A stretch of DNA of 7,544 nucleotides from contig JAIXQV010000274.1 of the NCBI GenBank assembly GCA_027485535.1, positions 1 through 7,544 of the forward strand, given 5' to 3'. The translations under genes and the position numbers were made by a program. Every line of letters starts with the position of its first letter. The first letter of the stretch is position 1. The stretch is from Oxalobacteraceae bacterium. Lineage in GTDB: Bacteria; Pseudomonadota; Gammaproteobacteria; Burkholderiales; Burkholderiaceae_D. Below the pieces are notes generated by a model that worked only from the letters and a program-made list of their open reading frames with translations, did not search any database and was not told the DNA's origin. Below are positions 1-6,647 of the stretch, one piece after another.

Positions 1-197
1 ATGCTGTGCTGCTCAGCGTGACCGTCGTGCGCATCATGAATGCCACGCGAGAGGGTCTCGCCGTCTTTCTGATCTTGTACGGCGCGCTGGTCGCTTGGTC
101 CTTTTTTCGACCGCGCACGCTTGACTTCTGTTGTGTCGGCGATCGCCATTTCAGGCGGCTCGTCGCCACGAAATATCTGTGTTTTTTCTTCAGACAC
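1..197 (-). CDS. Start of an unrecognised gene, cut by the window edge
   Basis: Sixty-five open codons starting at GTG (195-197) and running off the low-coordinate end. The product begins MSEEKTQIFRGDEPPE and is strongly hydrophilic and charge-rich, with a basic patch (KRARSKKG) and an acidic/His-containing stretch after it. No membrane segment or known motif is visible in this part. Three observations support it as real. A GAGGTG ribosome site lies 4 nt upstream. It starts 24 nt after the stop of the SPOR-domain gene on the same strand. Counted by eye, base composition by codon position in this frame is GC-rich at position 1, poorest at position 2 and intermediate at position 3, as in real genes. 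A second minus frame, starting at GTG 169, is also open to the edge but has no ribosome site and gives a very basic product. The function is unknown; the position suggests the last or a later member of the flagellar operon. Confidence 0.5.
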   Translation of the reverse strand, partial: MSEEKTQIFRGDEPPEMAIADTTEVKRARSKKGPSDQRAVQDQKDGETLSRGIHDAHDGHAEQHS

Positions 198-201
198 GGC
201 T

Positions 202-207
202 CACCTC
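202..207 (-). promoter_or_regulatory. Ribosome binding site of the partial downstream gene
   Basis: GAGGTG, with 4 nt between it and the GTG at 195-197. It is the main reason for choosing this start and frame for the truncated gene at the window edge. Confidence 0.45.
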
Positions 208-221
208 AGCAAATAGTGACT

Positions 222-1811
222 TCAGCGACTTGCAGGCAGCAAAGCTGTCTGCAATGACCTGACCGGACGCAGCCACGGGTCGGGAGGCATGCCGCTACGA
301 GCGGCGTACGTCTCGGCCTCTTTACGGGTCGCGAACGGTCCCGAGATCACGGCAAACTTCACACCTTTATCGGTTGTGTTGACTGCCACGATCATCGCCT
401 TCGTCAGCGCACCAAATTGCGCGCGCCACTCTTGCGCCTCCGCCATCGACCCCAATGACACGTGTTGCACGAAAAAGCTGCCGGCCTTGGTCTGCTGTAC
501 CAGCTGATCCACGCCACGCTCCGAGCGCGGTGCCAGCGCATCGGCGGGTTTGACCTCGGCCTTGGTGCTGGGCCGTGGCTCCGCTTTCGGTTCCCCTTTG
601 GGGTCGGGTTTTGCTTCGGGTTTAGCTTCCGTCTGCGCGGGCACGGCAACAGGGACGTCGGGCTTGACCTCGGCTGGTGCAGATTCCGCTTTTACAGTGC
701 TTGAATCGACAGCAGGGGCGGGAACTGAAGGGGTAGCAGTATCGGGTGGCGTGGCCGTTTTGGTGGCTTCAGCAGCCTCAGCCGCTTTTTGCTCTTCCAG
801 CTTGGCAGTTGGCGGCTTGCCCACCATCGCCACCAGCGCATCCATCGCCCACGTGGGCAGGTTGTCTTTCAGGATTGGCGAGTTCGCCAGCAGCGGCGAG
901 GCCTTGTCTGCAAATAGCAGCAGCACCACGCTAATAGAGACCGCGACCATCAGGATCAGCGCGGCGGTCCAGCGTAGTAGCCGGCTGAGCAGGCCTCGCT
1001 TGGGTGCAGCCTCAGGCGCAGGCTTTGCGGTCTCTGCGGCATCAAAGCTTGGCTCTGTACGACGCTGACGTTCTGCCTCGGCCTGATCTTCTTGTTCCCG
1101 ACGCTCTTTCCGTGCAACGGCCAGCTGCGCCTCAAAGCGCGCCTGCGCCGAGCTGGTTTCAGCCGGTTTTTCTTTTTTCGGTTTAGGCGCGATTTTCATC
1201 TCGGCGTAGCCGGTCGCAGCCAGGATTTTCTTGACCTCGACCTCGAAACCCATCGCGCGTGCCACACCCAGTAGCGCGTCGCCTTCGGTGCGTGTTGGCG
1301 TCTCGACCGGCCAGCGCACCAGGCGTTGTCCGAAACTATCGAGCGTACGCTCGTGTAGTTGCATGCCCAGTTTGTCGATCAGCATCACCAGTGACACATT
1401 CGCGCCGGGGAAGTCCTGCACTAGTCGTGCCAGCAACTGCAGATCACGCTGGCTGATGGCTTTGGCATCATGCGCCAGCAGCACGCGGCGCGGCGCAGTA
1501 GTGTTCTCTGCATTTCGTGCATCTTCAATCGAGATGTCGGACAGAATCTGGTTGAAGCGTTCAAGTAATTGTTCGGTGTTCTGCGGTAAGAAAACCTCGA
1601 CCTGCAAGCCGGGCGTTTTACGCAGCTTGGCGAGTACCAGTCGGCCGTAGTGGTCGAGCACACCATCGCTATTGGATGACAGCGCCAGCGACTGGCTGCT
1701 CTCACGCACCGCGCGCATCACATAGTCGAAGCGACTACGGTCAGCGCTGCGCAGGAAAATCCCGTCGCTGCTGACGATGTCGTTGCTGGGCTCGAGCTGC
1801 TGGTCGGTCAC
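222..1811 (-). CDS. Bitopic SPOR-domain protein with degenerate ATPase-like cytoplasmic region (DamX/ExeA-like architecture)
   Basis: A 529-residue protein. Residues 20-200 form an alpha/beta region with a Walker-B-like strand (VLLAHDAKAIS, 110-120) and a following segment (GQRLVRWPVE, 161-170) resembling the sensor/arginine part of ExeA/GspA-type AAA ATPases. No Walker A P-loop is present, so it is unlikely to hydrolyse ATP. Residues 221-252 are a charged, probable coiled coil. A membrane segment at about 278-301 follows a basic stretch (KRGLLSRLLR), which places the N-terminus in the cytoplasm. Residues 341-430 are a Pro/Ala/Lys/Glu-rich periplasmic linker. Residues 444-527 match a SPOR domain (SFFVQHVSLGSMAEAQEW, then KFAVISGPFATRKEAE), a family that binds peptidoglycan strands lacking stem peptides. 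The GTG start overlaps the flhB stop by 4 nt (GTGA) and has GAGG 7 nt upstream, so translation is probably coupled to flhB. DamX-like proteins usually act in division or cell-wall processes; a flagellar role here is inferred from position only. Architecture is confident, function is not. Confidence 0.85.
   Translation of the reverse strand: MTDQQLEPSNDIVSSDGIFLRSADRSRFDYVMRAVRESSQSLALSSNSDGVLDHYGRLVLAKLRKTPGLQVEVFLPQNTEQLLERFNQILSDISIEDARNAENTTAPRRVLLAHDAKAISQRDLQLLARLVQDFPGANVSLVMLIDKLGMQLHERTLDSFGQRLVRWPVETPTRTEGDALLGVARAMGFEVEVKKILAATGYAEMKIAPKPKKEKPAETSSAQARFEAQLAVARKERREQEDQAEAERQRRTEPSFDAAETAKPAPEAAPKRGLLSRLLRWTAALILMVAVSISVVLLLFADKASPLLANSPILKDNLPTWAMDALVAMVGKPPTAKLEEQKAAEAAEATKTATPPDTATPSVPAPAVDSSTVKAESAPAEVKPDVPVAVPAQTEAKPEAKPDPKGEPKAEPRPSTKAEVKPADALAPRSERGVDQLVQQTKAGSFFVQHVSLGSMAEAQEWRAQFGALTKAMIVAVNTTDKGVKFAVISGPFATRKEAETYAARSGMPPDPWLRPVRSLQTALLPASR
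230..254. repeat. Imperfect inverted repeat at the 3' end of the SPOR gene
   Basis: The arms TTGCAG-g-CAGC and GCTG-t-CTGCAA flank AAA. One internal position is mismatched in minus-strand RNA (A opposite C). It lies inside the last codons of the SPOR gene. No T-run follows on the minus strand, so it is not a convincing Rho-independent terminator. It may be chance or a minor 3'-end structure. Confidence 0.3.
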
Positions 1812-2962
1812 GTGACGGCCTCTTCAAGTTGTCCGTTCGAGTCGAATTGCATATTTTTCGGTACTTTCGGCTGCGGCCGCTGCAATGGCGGGGCACCCGG
1901 GCGGATACTCGCCAGGTTGAATACATAGGCGATTACCTGAGCAACGGCATAGTACAGGTCTTCCGGTACCGGCTGATCCAAGTCGGTCGTGAAATACAGC
2001 GCACGCGCCAGGGGTGGCGCGCGGAAGATCTCAATCCCGTGCTTCTCGGCCTCGGCACGAATGCGCGCCGCGACTTCGTCGGTACCTTTGGCCAGCAGAA
2101 TCGGCGCACTATCGCCATTCGGGTCGTAGGATAACGCTACTGCGAAGTGCTCCGGGTTGGTGATCACAACGTCGGCATCTTTGACATTGTCGATCATGCG
2201 GCGGTTCGCCATCTCGCGCTGGCGGCGGCGGATTTGCGCCTTGACCTCAGGACGACCTTCCATGTCCTTCATCTCGTCCTTGATGTCTTGTATGGACATG
2301 CGCATGGATTTCATAAATTCCCAGCGCTGGAAGGGCACATCAATCGCGGCGATCAGAATCAGCGCGCAGGCCATGATGAGCGCGGATTTCGCTAACAGCT
2401 GACCCGCTACCGCCATCGCTGGTTCGAAGGCCATCTTGCCGATGTTATTCAAGGTGCTGACGTTGTCGTATAACACCCACGCCACCATGCCAGTCACCAG
2501 TGTAAATTTCAGTAAGGCTTTACCCAGTTCAACCAATGCCTTCGTACCAAACATCCGCTTCAAGCCATTGAGGGGGTTGAGCTTCGATGCTTTTGGCGCG
2601 ATGGCTTTCGTTGAGAATAAAAAACCGCCGGTCGCGCCCGAGGATGCGATGGCGATCGTAATCGTCAGCAGCATCAGCGGCGCAACCAAAATAAAGGATT
2701 CCAGTACCTCGTGCCCAAAAATCGCCGGCAATAGATTGGGTGAATGCACCAGCTTGCGATCAAAGTTGAAGCCCGAGACAAATGCCTCGGCCATTTTATG
2801 AATCAGCGTATCGCCGGTGAGATAGAGCATGCCAAGCGCTGCAATCGTGACCGACGCAGCGGGTAGCTCGGTCGAGCGAGCAACTTGACCTTCCTCGCGC
2901 GCTTTTTCAAGCTTGCGCGAGGTGGGTTCTTCGGTCTTTTCTTGGTCGCCAGACTGTGACAT
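1808..2962 (-). CDS. flhB: FlhB, flagellar export switch protein
   Basis: Flagellar type III export apparatus component that wraps the FliPQR gate. It changes substrate class from rod/hook to filament after self-cleavage and contact with FliK. The 384 residues match the family length (about 355-385). The cytoplasmic N-terminus (GDQEKTEEPTSRKLEKARE, 5-23) is the classic FlhB opening. Four membrane segments follow at about 31-50, 88-108, 149-167 and 191-211, then the linker helix and the cytoplasmic domain. The self-cleavage motif at 269-272 reads NPEH where NPTH is usual; Asn, Pro and His are kept, so cleavage between Asn and Pro is still plausible. The ATG lies 1 nt after the fliR stop. The stop overlaps the GTG of the SPOR gene by 4 nt. 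Its placement right after fliR matches Pseudomonas-type operons. Confidence 0.97.
   Translation of the reverse strand: MSQSGDQEKTEEPTSRKLEKAREEGQVARSTELPAASVTIAALGMLYLTGDTLIHKMAEAFVSGFNFDRKLVHSPNLLPAIFGHEVLESFILVAPLMLLTITIAIASSGATGGFLFSTKAIAPKASKLNPLNGLKRMFGTKALVELGKALLKFTLVTGMVAWVLYDNVSTLNNIGKMAFEPAMAVAGQLLAKSALIMACALILIAAIDVPFQRWEFMKSMRMSIQDIKDEMKDMEGRPEVKAQIRRRQREMANRRMIDNVKDADVVITNPEHFAVALSYDPNGDSAPILLAKGTDEVAARIRAEAEKHGIEIFRAPPLARALYFTTDLDQPVPEDLYYAVAQVIAYVFNLASIRPGAPPLQRPQPKVPKNMQFDSNGQLEEAVT
1819..1822 (-). promoter_or_regulatory. Ribosome binding site of the SPOR-domain gene
   Basis: GAGG inside the last codons of flhB, 7 nt before the GTG start at 1809-1811. It supports this start and a coupled reinitiation arrangement (GTGA overlap). 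Confidence 0.5.
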
Positions 2963-2963
2963 G

Positions 2964-3737
2964 TTATTGCGTCAGTCCTACCAGATCTTTCGCATGGCTG
3001 AAGCCCTGCATCCACAGCCATAGCATGCGGCCGCCGATACTGTCGAGCGAAAGGATTAATACAAGAAAACCGGCAGCGATCGATGCCGGGAAGCCCACCG
3101 AGAAAATATTCAGGCTGGGTGCGGCTCGCGTCACGATACCGAGACCAATATTGATAAACAGTAGCGAGATCATCACCGGCAACGCAATGAGTACGCCGCC
3201 TAAAAACATCATGCCGCTCCAGGCAACGACTTTGCCGAATGCGACCTGACCCAAGATCAGCTTGCCAATGGGTACCGTCTGAAAACTATCAATGACCATC
3301 GACAGCATGATGACGTGGCCACCGAAACCCAGAAAAATCAGGGTCGACATAATCACCAAGAACTGCGAGATCACAGGCACGTTACCGATGTTGGGGTCGA
3401 CCATACTGGCCATCGACAAACCCATCGAGCCTGCAATCGTTTGACCGGCGAGCGAAATCGCACCGACGACGACTTGCAGCATCAGCCCCATCATGGCGCC
3501 GATGAATAACTGGTTGACGATTTGAAGTAGGCCATTGGCACTGATTGGGTCAATCACGGGCCAGTCGACCATTGGGTAGACCAGAAACGTAATCGTCATC
3601 GCCAGCATGATACGAATGCGGACAGTCAGTGCATCAAGCGAGAAGAGTGGGGCCGCCATCAGCAGCGCAGAAATGCGCAGCATCGGCCACAAGAAAGTGT
3701 AGAAGCGTTCGACGATTTCCGCAGCAAGCAGTGTCAT
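2964..3737 (-). CDS. fliR: FliR, flagellar export gate protein
   Basis: Inner-membrane subunit of the FliPQR export gate. FliR completes the FliP ring and, with FliQ, forms the helical pore through which flagellar subunits pass. The 257 residues are normal for the family (about 255-265). The N-terminal segment carries the conserved pattern LRISALLMAAPLF (21-33). Further hydrophobic segments lie at about 40-60, 68-90, 124-146, 172-200 and 210-235, and the conserved G(L)G(I)VTRAAPSLNIFSVGFP region is at about 193-212. The ATG at 3735-3737 has a weak AAGG about 10 nt upstream, 34 nt after the fliQ stop. The gene ends 1 nt before flhB; in some bacteria the two are fused, but here they are separate and a TAA lies between them. 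Confidence 0.96.
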   Translation of the reverse strand: MTLLAAEIVERFYTFLWPMLRISALLMAAPLFSLDALTVRIRIMLAMTITFLVYPMVDWPVIDPISANGLLQIVNQLFIGAMMGLMLQVVVGAISLAGQTIAGSMGLSMASMVDPNIGNVPVISQFLVIMSTLIFLGFGGHVIMLSMVIDSFQTVPIGKLILGQVAFGKVVAWSGMMFLGGVLIALPVMISLLFINIGLGIVTRAAPSLNIFSVGFPASIAAGFLVLILSLDSIGGRMLWLWMQGFSHAKDLVGLTQ

Positions 3738-3771
3738 GACGATTCAGCCTTCTGCGTCGGAGGACTCGGCC

Positions 3772-4041
3772 TCAGGAAAACATCGCGGGGATGCGTTTAT
3801 AGACGTCGCGCGTGTAGTCGACCATCATCCCGAGTTGCCAGCCACCAAACAGCGCGAGCGAGAGGCCAAGCGCCAACAGTTTCGGGATGAAAGACAAGGT
3901 TGCCTCGTTGATGGAGGTAGCTGCCTGAATGACACCGATAAACAAACCAACGCCTAACGCGACGATCAGTAGCGGACCGGAGATGAGTAGTACCGCCCAA
4001 AGTGCGCTTCGGCCGAGGTCGATAACAGTGGCGATTTCCAT
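3772..4041 (-). CDS. fliQ: FliQ, flagellar export gate protein
   Basis: Small inner-membrane protein; in known gates several FliQ helical hairpins wrap the outside of the FliP/FliR core. The product is 89 residues, the usual family length, with two membrane segments (about 15-38 and 49-72) joined by the conserved loop QAATSINEATLSFIPK (about 41-56), which is diagnostic. A longer reading from 4110 would add 23 residues from inside fliP. The ATG at 4039-4041 is chosen because a strong AAGGAG lies 6 nt upstream and the product then starts in the normal way (METPMEIA-like start reduced to MEIATVIDLGRSALW). It lies 20 nt after the fliP stop and 34 nt before fliR. Confidence 0.96.
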   Translation of the reverse strand: MEIATVIDLGRSALWAVLLISGPLLIVALGVGLFIGVIQAATSINEATLSFIPKLLALGLSLALFGGWQLGMMVDYTRDVYKRIPAMFS

Positions 4042-4047
4042 GGGAGT

Positions 4048-4053
4048 CTCCTT
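4048..4053 (-). promoter_or_regulatory. Ribosome binding site that fixes the fliQ start
   Basis: AAGGAG, 6 nt upstream of the ATG at 4039-4041. It is the strongest Shine-Dalgarno match in the window and rules out the longer upstream reading of fliQ. Confidence 0.75.
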
Positions 4054-4061
4054 CTTTTTTC

Positions 4062-4814
4062 TTAGGGCATCGCGAAACTCGAGGCAAGCGAGCCCATCAG
4101 CAAGCTCCAACCATCGACCAACACGAACAGCATTAACTTGAACGGCATGGAGATCATCATGGGTGACAGCATCATCATACCCATCGACATCAGTACCGAT
4201 GACACGATCAGATCAATCACCACGAACGGGATATAAATCAGGAAGCCGATCGTAAAGGCGCTTTTCAGTTCCGAGGTAACAAAGGCAGGTACCAGGGTAG
4301 TGAAGGGGATTGATTCCGGACCTTCCAATTCATTCTTGTTGCGCGAGATTTCCATGAACATCGCGATATCTTCTTCGCGGGTCTGCGCCAGCATGAAACC
4401 GCGAACCGGTTTCTCAGCGTTTTCGAGTGCTTCTTCGAAAGCCATGCCTTGGTTCATGTAAGGCAAGATCGCGTTGTTATACACATCGCTCATCACTGGT
4501 TGCATGATGAACAGCGTTAGAAATAGAGCGAGTCCTGCCAACACCTGGTTCGGCGGTGTTTGGCCAGTACCGAGCGCCTGACGCAAAATCGAGAACACGA
4601 TAATGATGCGAGTAAACGCAGTCATCATCAGCAGCATCGACGGCAGCAGCGTCAGCACCGTCATCAGTGCCAGCAATTGCAGCGACAGGCTATAGGCCTG
4701 TACACCACCCTTGCCGGTTGCAACCGTCACGACCGGCATGCCTTGGGCGAATGCGACGGCAGGAATCAGGGCTGGCAGTACCAGCAGCAGGAGGAGGGCG
4801 ATGCGGCGTGCCAT
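4062..4814 (-). CDS. fliP: FliP, flagellar export gate protein
   Basis: Core subunit of the export gate; family members form a pentamer that with FliR makes the secretion pore. From the ATG at 4812-4814 the product is 250 residues. It opens with a cleavable signal peptide (MARRIALLLL start, hydrophobic core, cleavage probably after VAFA near residue 23), as is known for FliP. Membrane segments follow at about 42-66, 90-108, 184-206 and 219-243. The conserved gate-lining motifs are present: TAFTRIIIVFSILRQALGT, TPPNQVLAGLALFLTLF, a VPAFVTSELKSAF-type motif and the C-terminal PFKLMLFVLVDGW. A TTG two codons earlier would overlap the fliO stop, but AAGG sits 7 nt before the ATG and only 1 nt before the TTG, so the ATG is preferred. 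Confidence 0.96.
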   Translation of the reverse strand: MARRIALLLLLVLPALIPAVAFAQGMPVVTVATGKGGVQAYSLSLQLLALMTVLTLLPSMLLMMTAFTRIIIVFSILRQALGTGQTPPNQVLAGLALFLTLFIMQPVMSDVYNNAILPYMNQGMAFEEALENAEKPVRGFMLAQTREEDIAMFMEISRNKNELEGPESIPFTTLVPAFVTSELKSAFTIGFLIYIPFVVIDLIVSSVLMSMGMMMLSPMMISMPFKLMLFVLVDGWSLLMGSLASSFAMP

Positions 4815-4816
4815 GA

Positions 4817-5194
4817 TCAAGCCTTGTCCTTGTTCTGTGCGGCCGCCAGCAGGGCCGACAAGCGACGCGCCATCGGCGCTAGCGAGTTATTACCTTCATC
4901 GGCAGCTATAGGGTTGGCTTCGGTTTGAAGCTCATCCGCGCTGACCGGGAAGGTGGCGATCGCGTTAATCTGTTGTGGCGAGACGCCGATCAACACATCT
5001 TGGTCTTTCACGCGCAGTAGCACCACTTTTTGGCGTGGCGCGACCGAGACCATTTCTAGTACTTTGATTTTGCGAGCCGGCATGCCGAGCAGATTGCCAC
5101 TCTGCACGCGCTTGAGCACGTACAGCACCCCGCCGAGCAGTGCGAGCACAACTGCGAAATTCATCGCGACGTACAGCCAGTTCGTGGAGCCCAT
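4817..5194 (-). CDS. fliO: FliO, flagellar export gate assembly protein
   Basis: FliO helps the FliP ring form and is not part of the finished gate. The product is 125 residues, close to the enterobacterial length. A short N-terminus is followed by one membrane segment (about 6-27, YVAMNFAVVLALLGGVLYVL), then a basic turn and a small cytoplasmic beta domain (KIKVLEMVSVAPRQKVVLLR and onwards, about 42-85) that resembles a shortened SpoA-like fold. A low-complexity, Ala-rich tail ends in KDKA. FliO is poorly conserved in general, so position between fliN and fliP is part of the evidence. The ATG has an AAGG about 9 nt upstream and starts 32 nt after the fliN stop. The stop lies 2 nt before the fliP ATG. 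Confidence 0.92.
   Translation of the reverse strand: MGSTNWLYVAMNFAVVLALLGGVLYVLKRVQSGNLLGMPARKIKVLEMVSVAPRQKVVLLRVKDQDVLIGVSPQQINAIATFPVSADELQTEANPIAADEGNNSLAPMARRLSALLAAAQNKDKA
4822..4825 (-). promoter_or_regulatory. Ribosome binding site that decides the fliP start
   Basis: AAGG within the last fliO codons, 7 nt before the ATG at 4812-4814 but only 1 nt before the alternative TTG at 4818-4820. This favours the shorter FliP. Confidence 0.45.
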
Positions 5195-5226
5195 GGAAAG
5201 TGCCTTGTCCGGGTTGCGATGCCAGA

Positions 5227-5553
5227 TTATAGATTGCGCATGCGGTCAGACGCCGGCACCACACGGGTGAGGCGGATGCCGTAGCGATCATTCACTAGCA
5301 CGACTTCGCCTTGCGCAACGACCGTATCGTTGACCAGCAGGTCGAGCGGTTCGCCGGCAATACGCTCCAGCTCGACGACCGAGCCCTGCGTGAGTCTCAG
5401 CAAATCGCGAATCTTCATCTTGGTGCGACCCACTTCCACCTTGATCGCGACCGAGATGTTTTGCAAAACCTCGGGGTTGATCTGGTGGTTAGGCATCGCA
5501 CCGGCTTGTGGCTCGGTGAGCGCGTTATCGTTATCCTGGACGGTATCGTTCAT
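5227..5553 (-). CDS. fliN: FliN, flagellar C-ring switch protein
   Basis: FliN forms the base of the C-ring together with FliM; it binds the export ATPase regulator FliH and takes part in switching rotation. The product is 108 residues: a short acidic, Gln/Asn-containing N-terminus (1-30) followed by a complete SpoA (surface presentation of antigens) domain at about 33-103, with the typical VEVGRTKMKIRDLLRL and VLVNDRYGIRLTRVV patterns. It is shorter than E. coli FliN (137) only in the variable N-terminus. A longer reading from 5616 would extend into fliM in another frame. The ATG at 5551-5553 is chosen because GAGGAA lies 5 nt upstream, and it leaves a normal 16-nt gap to the fliM stop. Confidence 0.96.
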   Translation of the reverse strand: MNDTVQDNDNALTEPQAGAMPNHQINPEVLQNISVAIKVEVGRTKMKIRDLLRLTQGSVVELERIAGEPLDLLVNDTVVAQGEVVLVNDRYGIRLTRVVPASDRMRNL

Positions 5554-5558
5554 GATGC

Positions 5559-5564
5559 TTCCTC
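5559..5564 (-). promoter_or_regulatory. Ribosome binding site that fixes the fliN start
   Basis: GAGGAA, 5 nt before the ATG at 5551-5553, located in the gap between fliM and fliN. It excludes the longer upstream reading. Confidence 0.65.
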
Positions 5565-5569
5565 GGTGG

Positions 5570-6616
5570 TTAGAGGGTTTCGGGGCTGGTCGCGCGTTCG
5601 ACGCGAACGGCAACATTAGGGCCAGACATGCCGACCTGGCACTCGAAGGCGGGCAGGCCGCCGATCATCATGGAGGCCAGTTCCGGTTTCTTGAAGAACA
5701 GCAGATCGCCTTCTTTCAGATGGCTGACTTGATCATAGTGTGCGACCACGGTGCCGAGCAGTACCTGAATATCGAGCAGCGAATCGCCCACCGCAGTGGT
5801 CAGTTCATTGCGCCATTTCTGATCAGATTCTTCGCTACCATCAGCTTGTACACGGTTACGCAGTAGATCGCGCAGTGGCTTCAGCGATGCATACGGATAC
5901 ACCAGATCCACAAAACCTTTCACGCCACCAGCGCTTTCGGTTTCGAAGCGTGACATGATCACCAGATCGTTTTCATCAGCGATCTGTGCGAATTGTGGAT
6001 TGATCTCCGAGCCAACATGATCGAAGTCCACTGACAGCAGTGGTGCCCATGCCTCTCTTAATGAGCGGAAGAACACCTCAAGGATGATCTTGACGATACG
6101 CGACTCAGTCGGCGTGAACATACGCGTTGGCGGCAGCCAGTTCGCTGGCAGCGGTTCGCCTTCTTTATCGGTAGCGCGGCGGCGTGGGCTGCCCGGCATG
6201 CCGGATCCAGTACCACCAAAGAAATTGTCGAGTGCAGAAAAGACCAGCGTCGGTTCGATCGTCACCAGCGAAAAACCGCGCAGTGGGTTGATACGAATCG
6301 TATTGACCGCGAGTGGCGGACGTAAGTCTTTCAGGTAGTCACCGAAGCGAACGATTTGTGCGCGCGACGGGTTGATACGTGGGCTGGTGCGCAGTACCTC
6401 CATCAGACCGAGGCGGAACAAGCGCACGAAACGCTCGTTGATCATCTCGATCGAAGAGGTATTGACGCCGAGCGTGCTGTCCTCACTCGCCAGGTCATGC
6501 TTCTTGACCCGAGTCGTGAGGTTGAAGCCGGTATCAACCTCGATAGTGCCGTCGTCAACGCCCTCGGCCAAAGCGGCCAGTTCTTCCGGTGACAGCAGAT
6601 TGCTCGTATCAGCCAT
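5570..6616 (-). CDS. fliM: FliM, flagellar C-ring switch protein
   Basis: FliM is the middle layer of the rotor C-ring. It binds phosphorylated CheY at its N-terminus, FliG through the middle domain and FliN through the C-terminal SpoA domain. The product is 348 residues; many homologues are about 320-335. The N-terminal CheY-binding peptide is recognisable as LLSPEELAALAEGV (7-20; a common form is LSQxEIDALL). The middle domain (about 45-240) carries SSIEMINERFVRLFRLGL, PLRGFSLVTIEPTLVF, the GGXG motif (GGTG, 134-137) and FTPTESRIVK (167-176). The C-terminal SpoA domain spans about 265-340. The loop between GGTG and FTPTE is about 20 residues longer than in enterobacterial FliM. The ATG has only a weak ribosome site (AAAGA) and lies 31 nt after the fliL stop. 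Confidence 0.96.
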   Translation of the reverse strand: MADTSNLLSPEELAALAEGVDDGTIEVDTGFNLTTRVKKHDLASEDSTLGVNTSSIEMINERFVRLFRLGLMEVLRTSPRINPSRAQIVRFGDYLKDLRPPLAVNTIRINPLRGFSLVTIEPTLVFSALDNFFGGTGSGMPGSPRRRATDKEGEPLPANWLPPTRMFTPTESRIVKIILEVFFRSLREAWAPLLSVDFDHVGSEINPQFAQIADENDLVIMSRFETESAGGVKGFVDLVYPYASLKPLRDLLRNRVQADGSEESDQKWRNELTTAVGDSLLDIQVLLGTVVAHYDQVSHLKEGDLLFFKKPELASMMIGGLPAFECQVGMSGPNVAVRVERATSPETL

Positions 6617-6647
6617 GATGTCAGTCTTTAACTAAAAGGCCTGTGGC

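Noticed and set aside
230..254. An operon terminator at the end of the SPOR gene.
   Set aside because: The stem has a mismatch, no T-run follows, and another gene starts 24 nt after the stop.
6..257. A plus-strand open frame with a hydrophobic N-terminus (GLAVFLILYGALVAW).
   Set aside because: It lies in register antisense to the minus-strand partial gene and runs into the end of the SPOR gene on the opposite strand; no ribosome site. The minus-strand reading has better spacing and a ribosome site. Not fully excluded.
550..1068. A 172-codon open frame on the plus strand opposite the SPOR gene, rich in Ser/Ala/Gly.
   Set aside because: It is the mirror of the low-complexity Ala/Pro/Lys linker and membrane region of the minus-strand gene, which has clear domains. 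No ribosome site or recognisable motif.
1231..1650. A 139-codon plus-strand open frame.
   Set aside because: Antisense to the ATPase-like region of the SPOR gene; composition is Ser/Arg-rich as expected from reading a real gene backwards.
222..1811. The SPOR protein as an active ATPase.
   Set aside because: A Walker-B-like strand is present but no G-x4-GK[ST] P-loop could be found anywhere in the N-terminal region.
4818..4820. TTG as the fliP start, giving a fliO-fliP overlap.
   Set aside because: The AAGG site is only 1 nt away from the TTG but 7 nt from the ATG at 4812-4814, which also gives a cleaner signal peptide.
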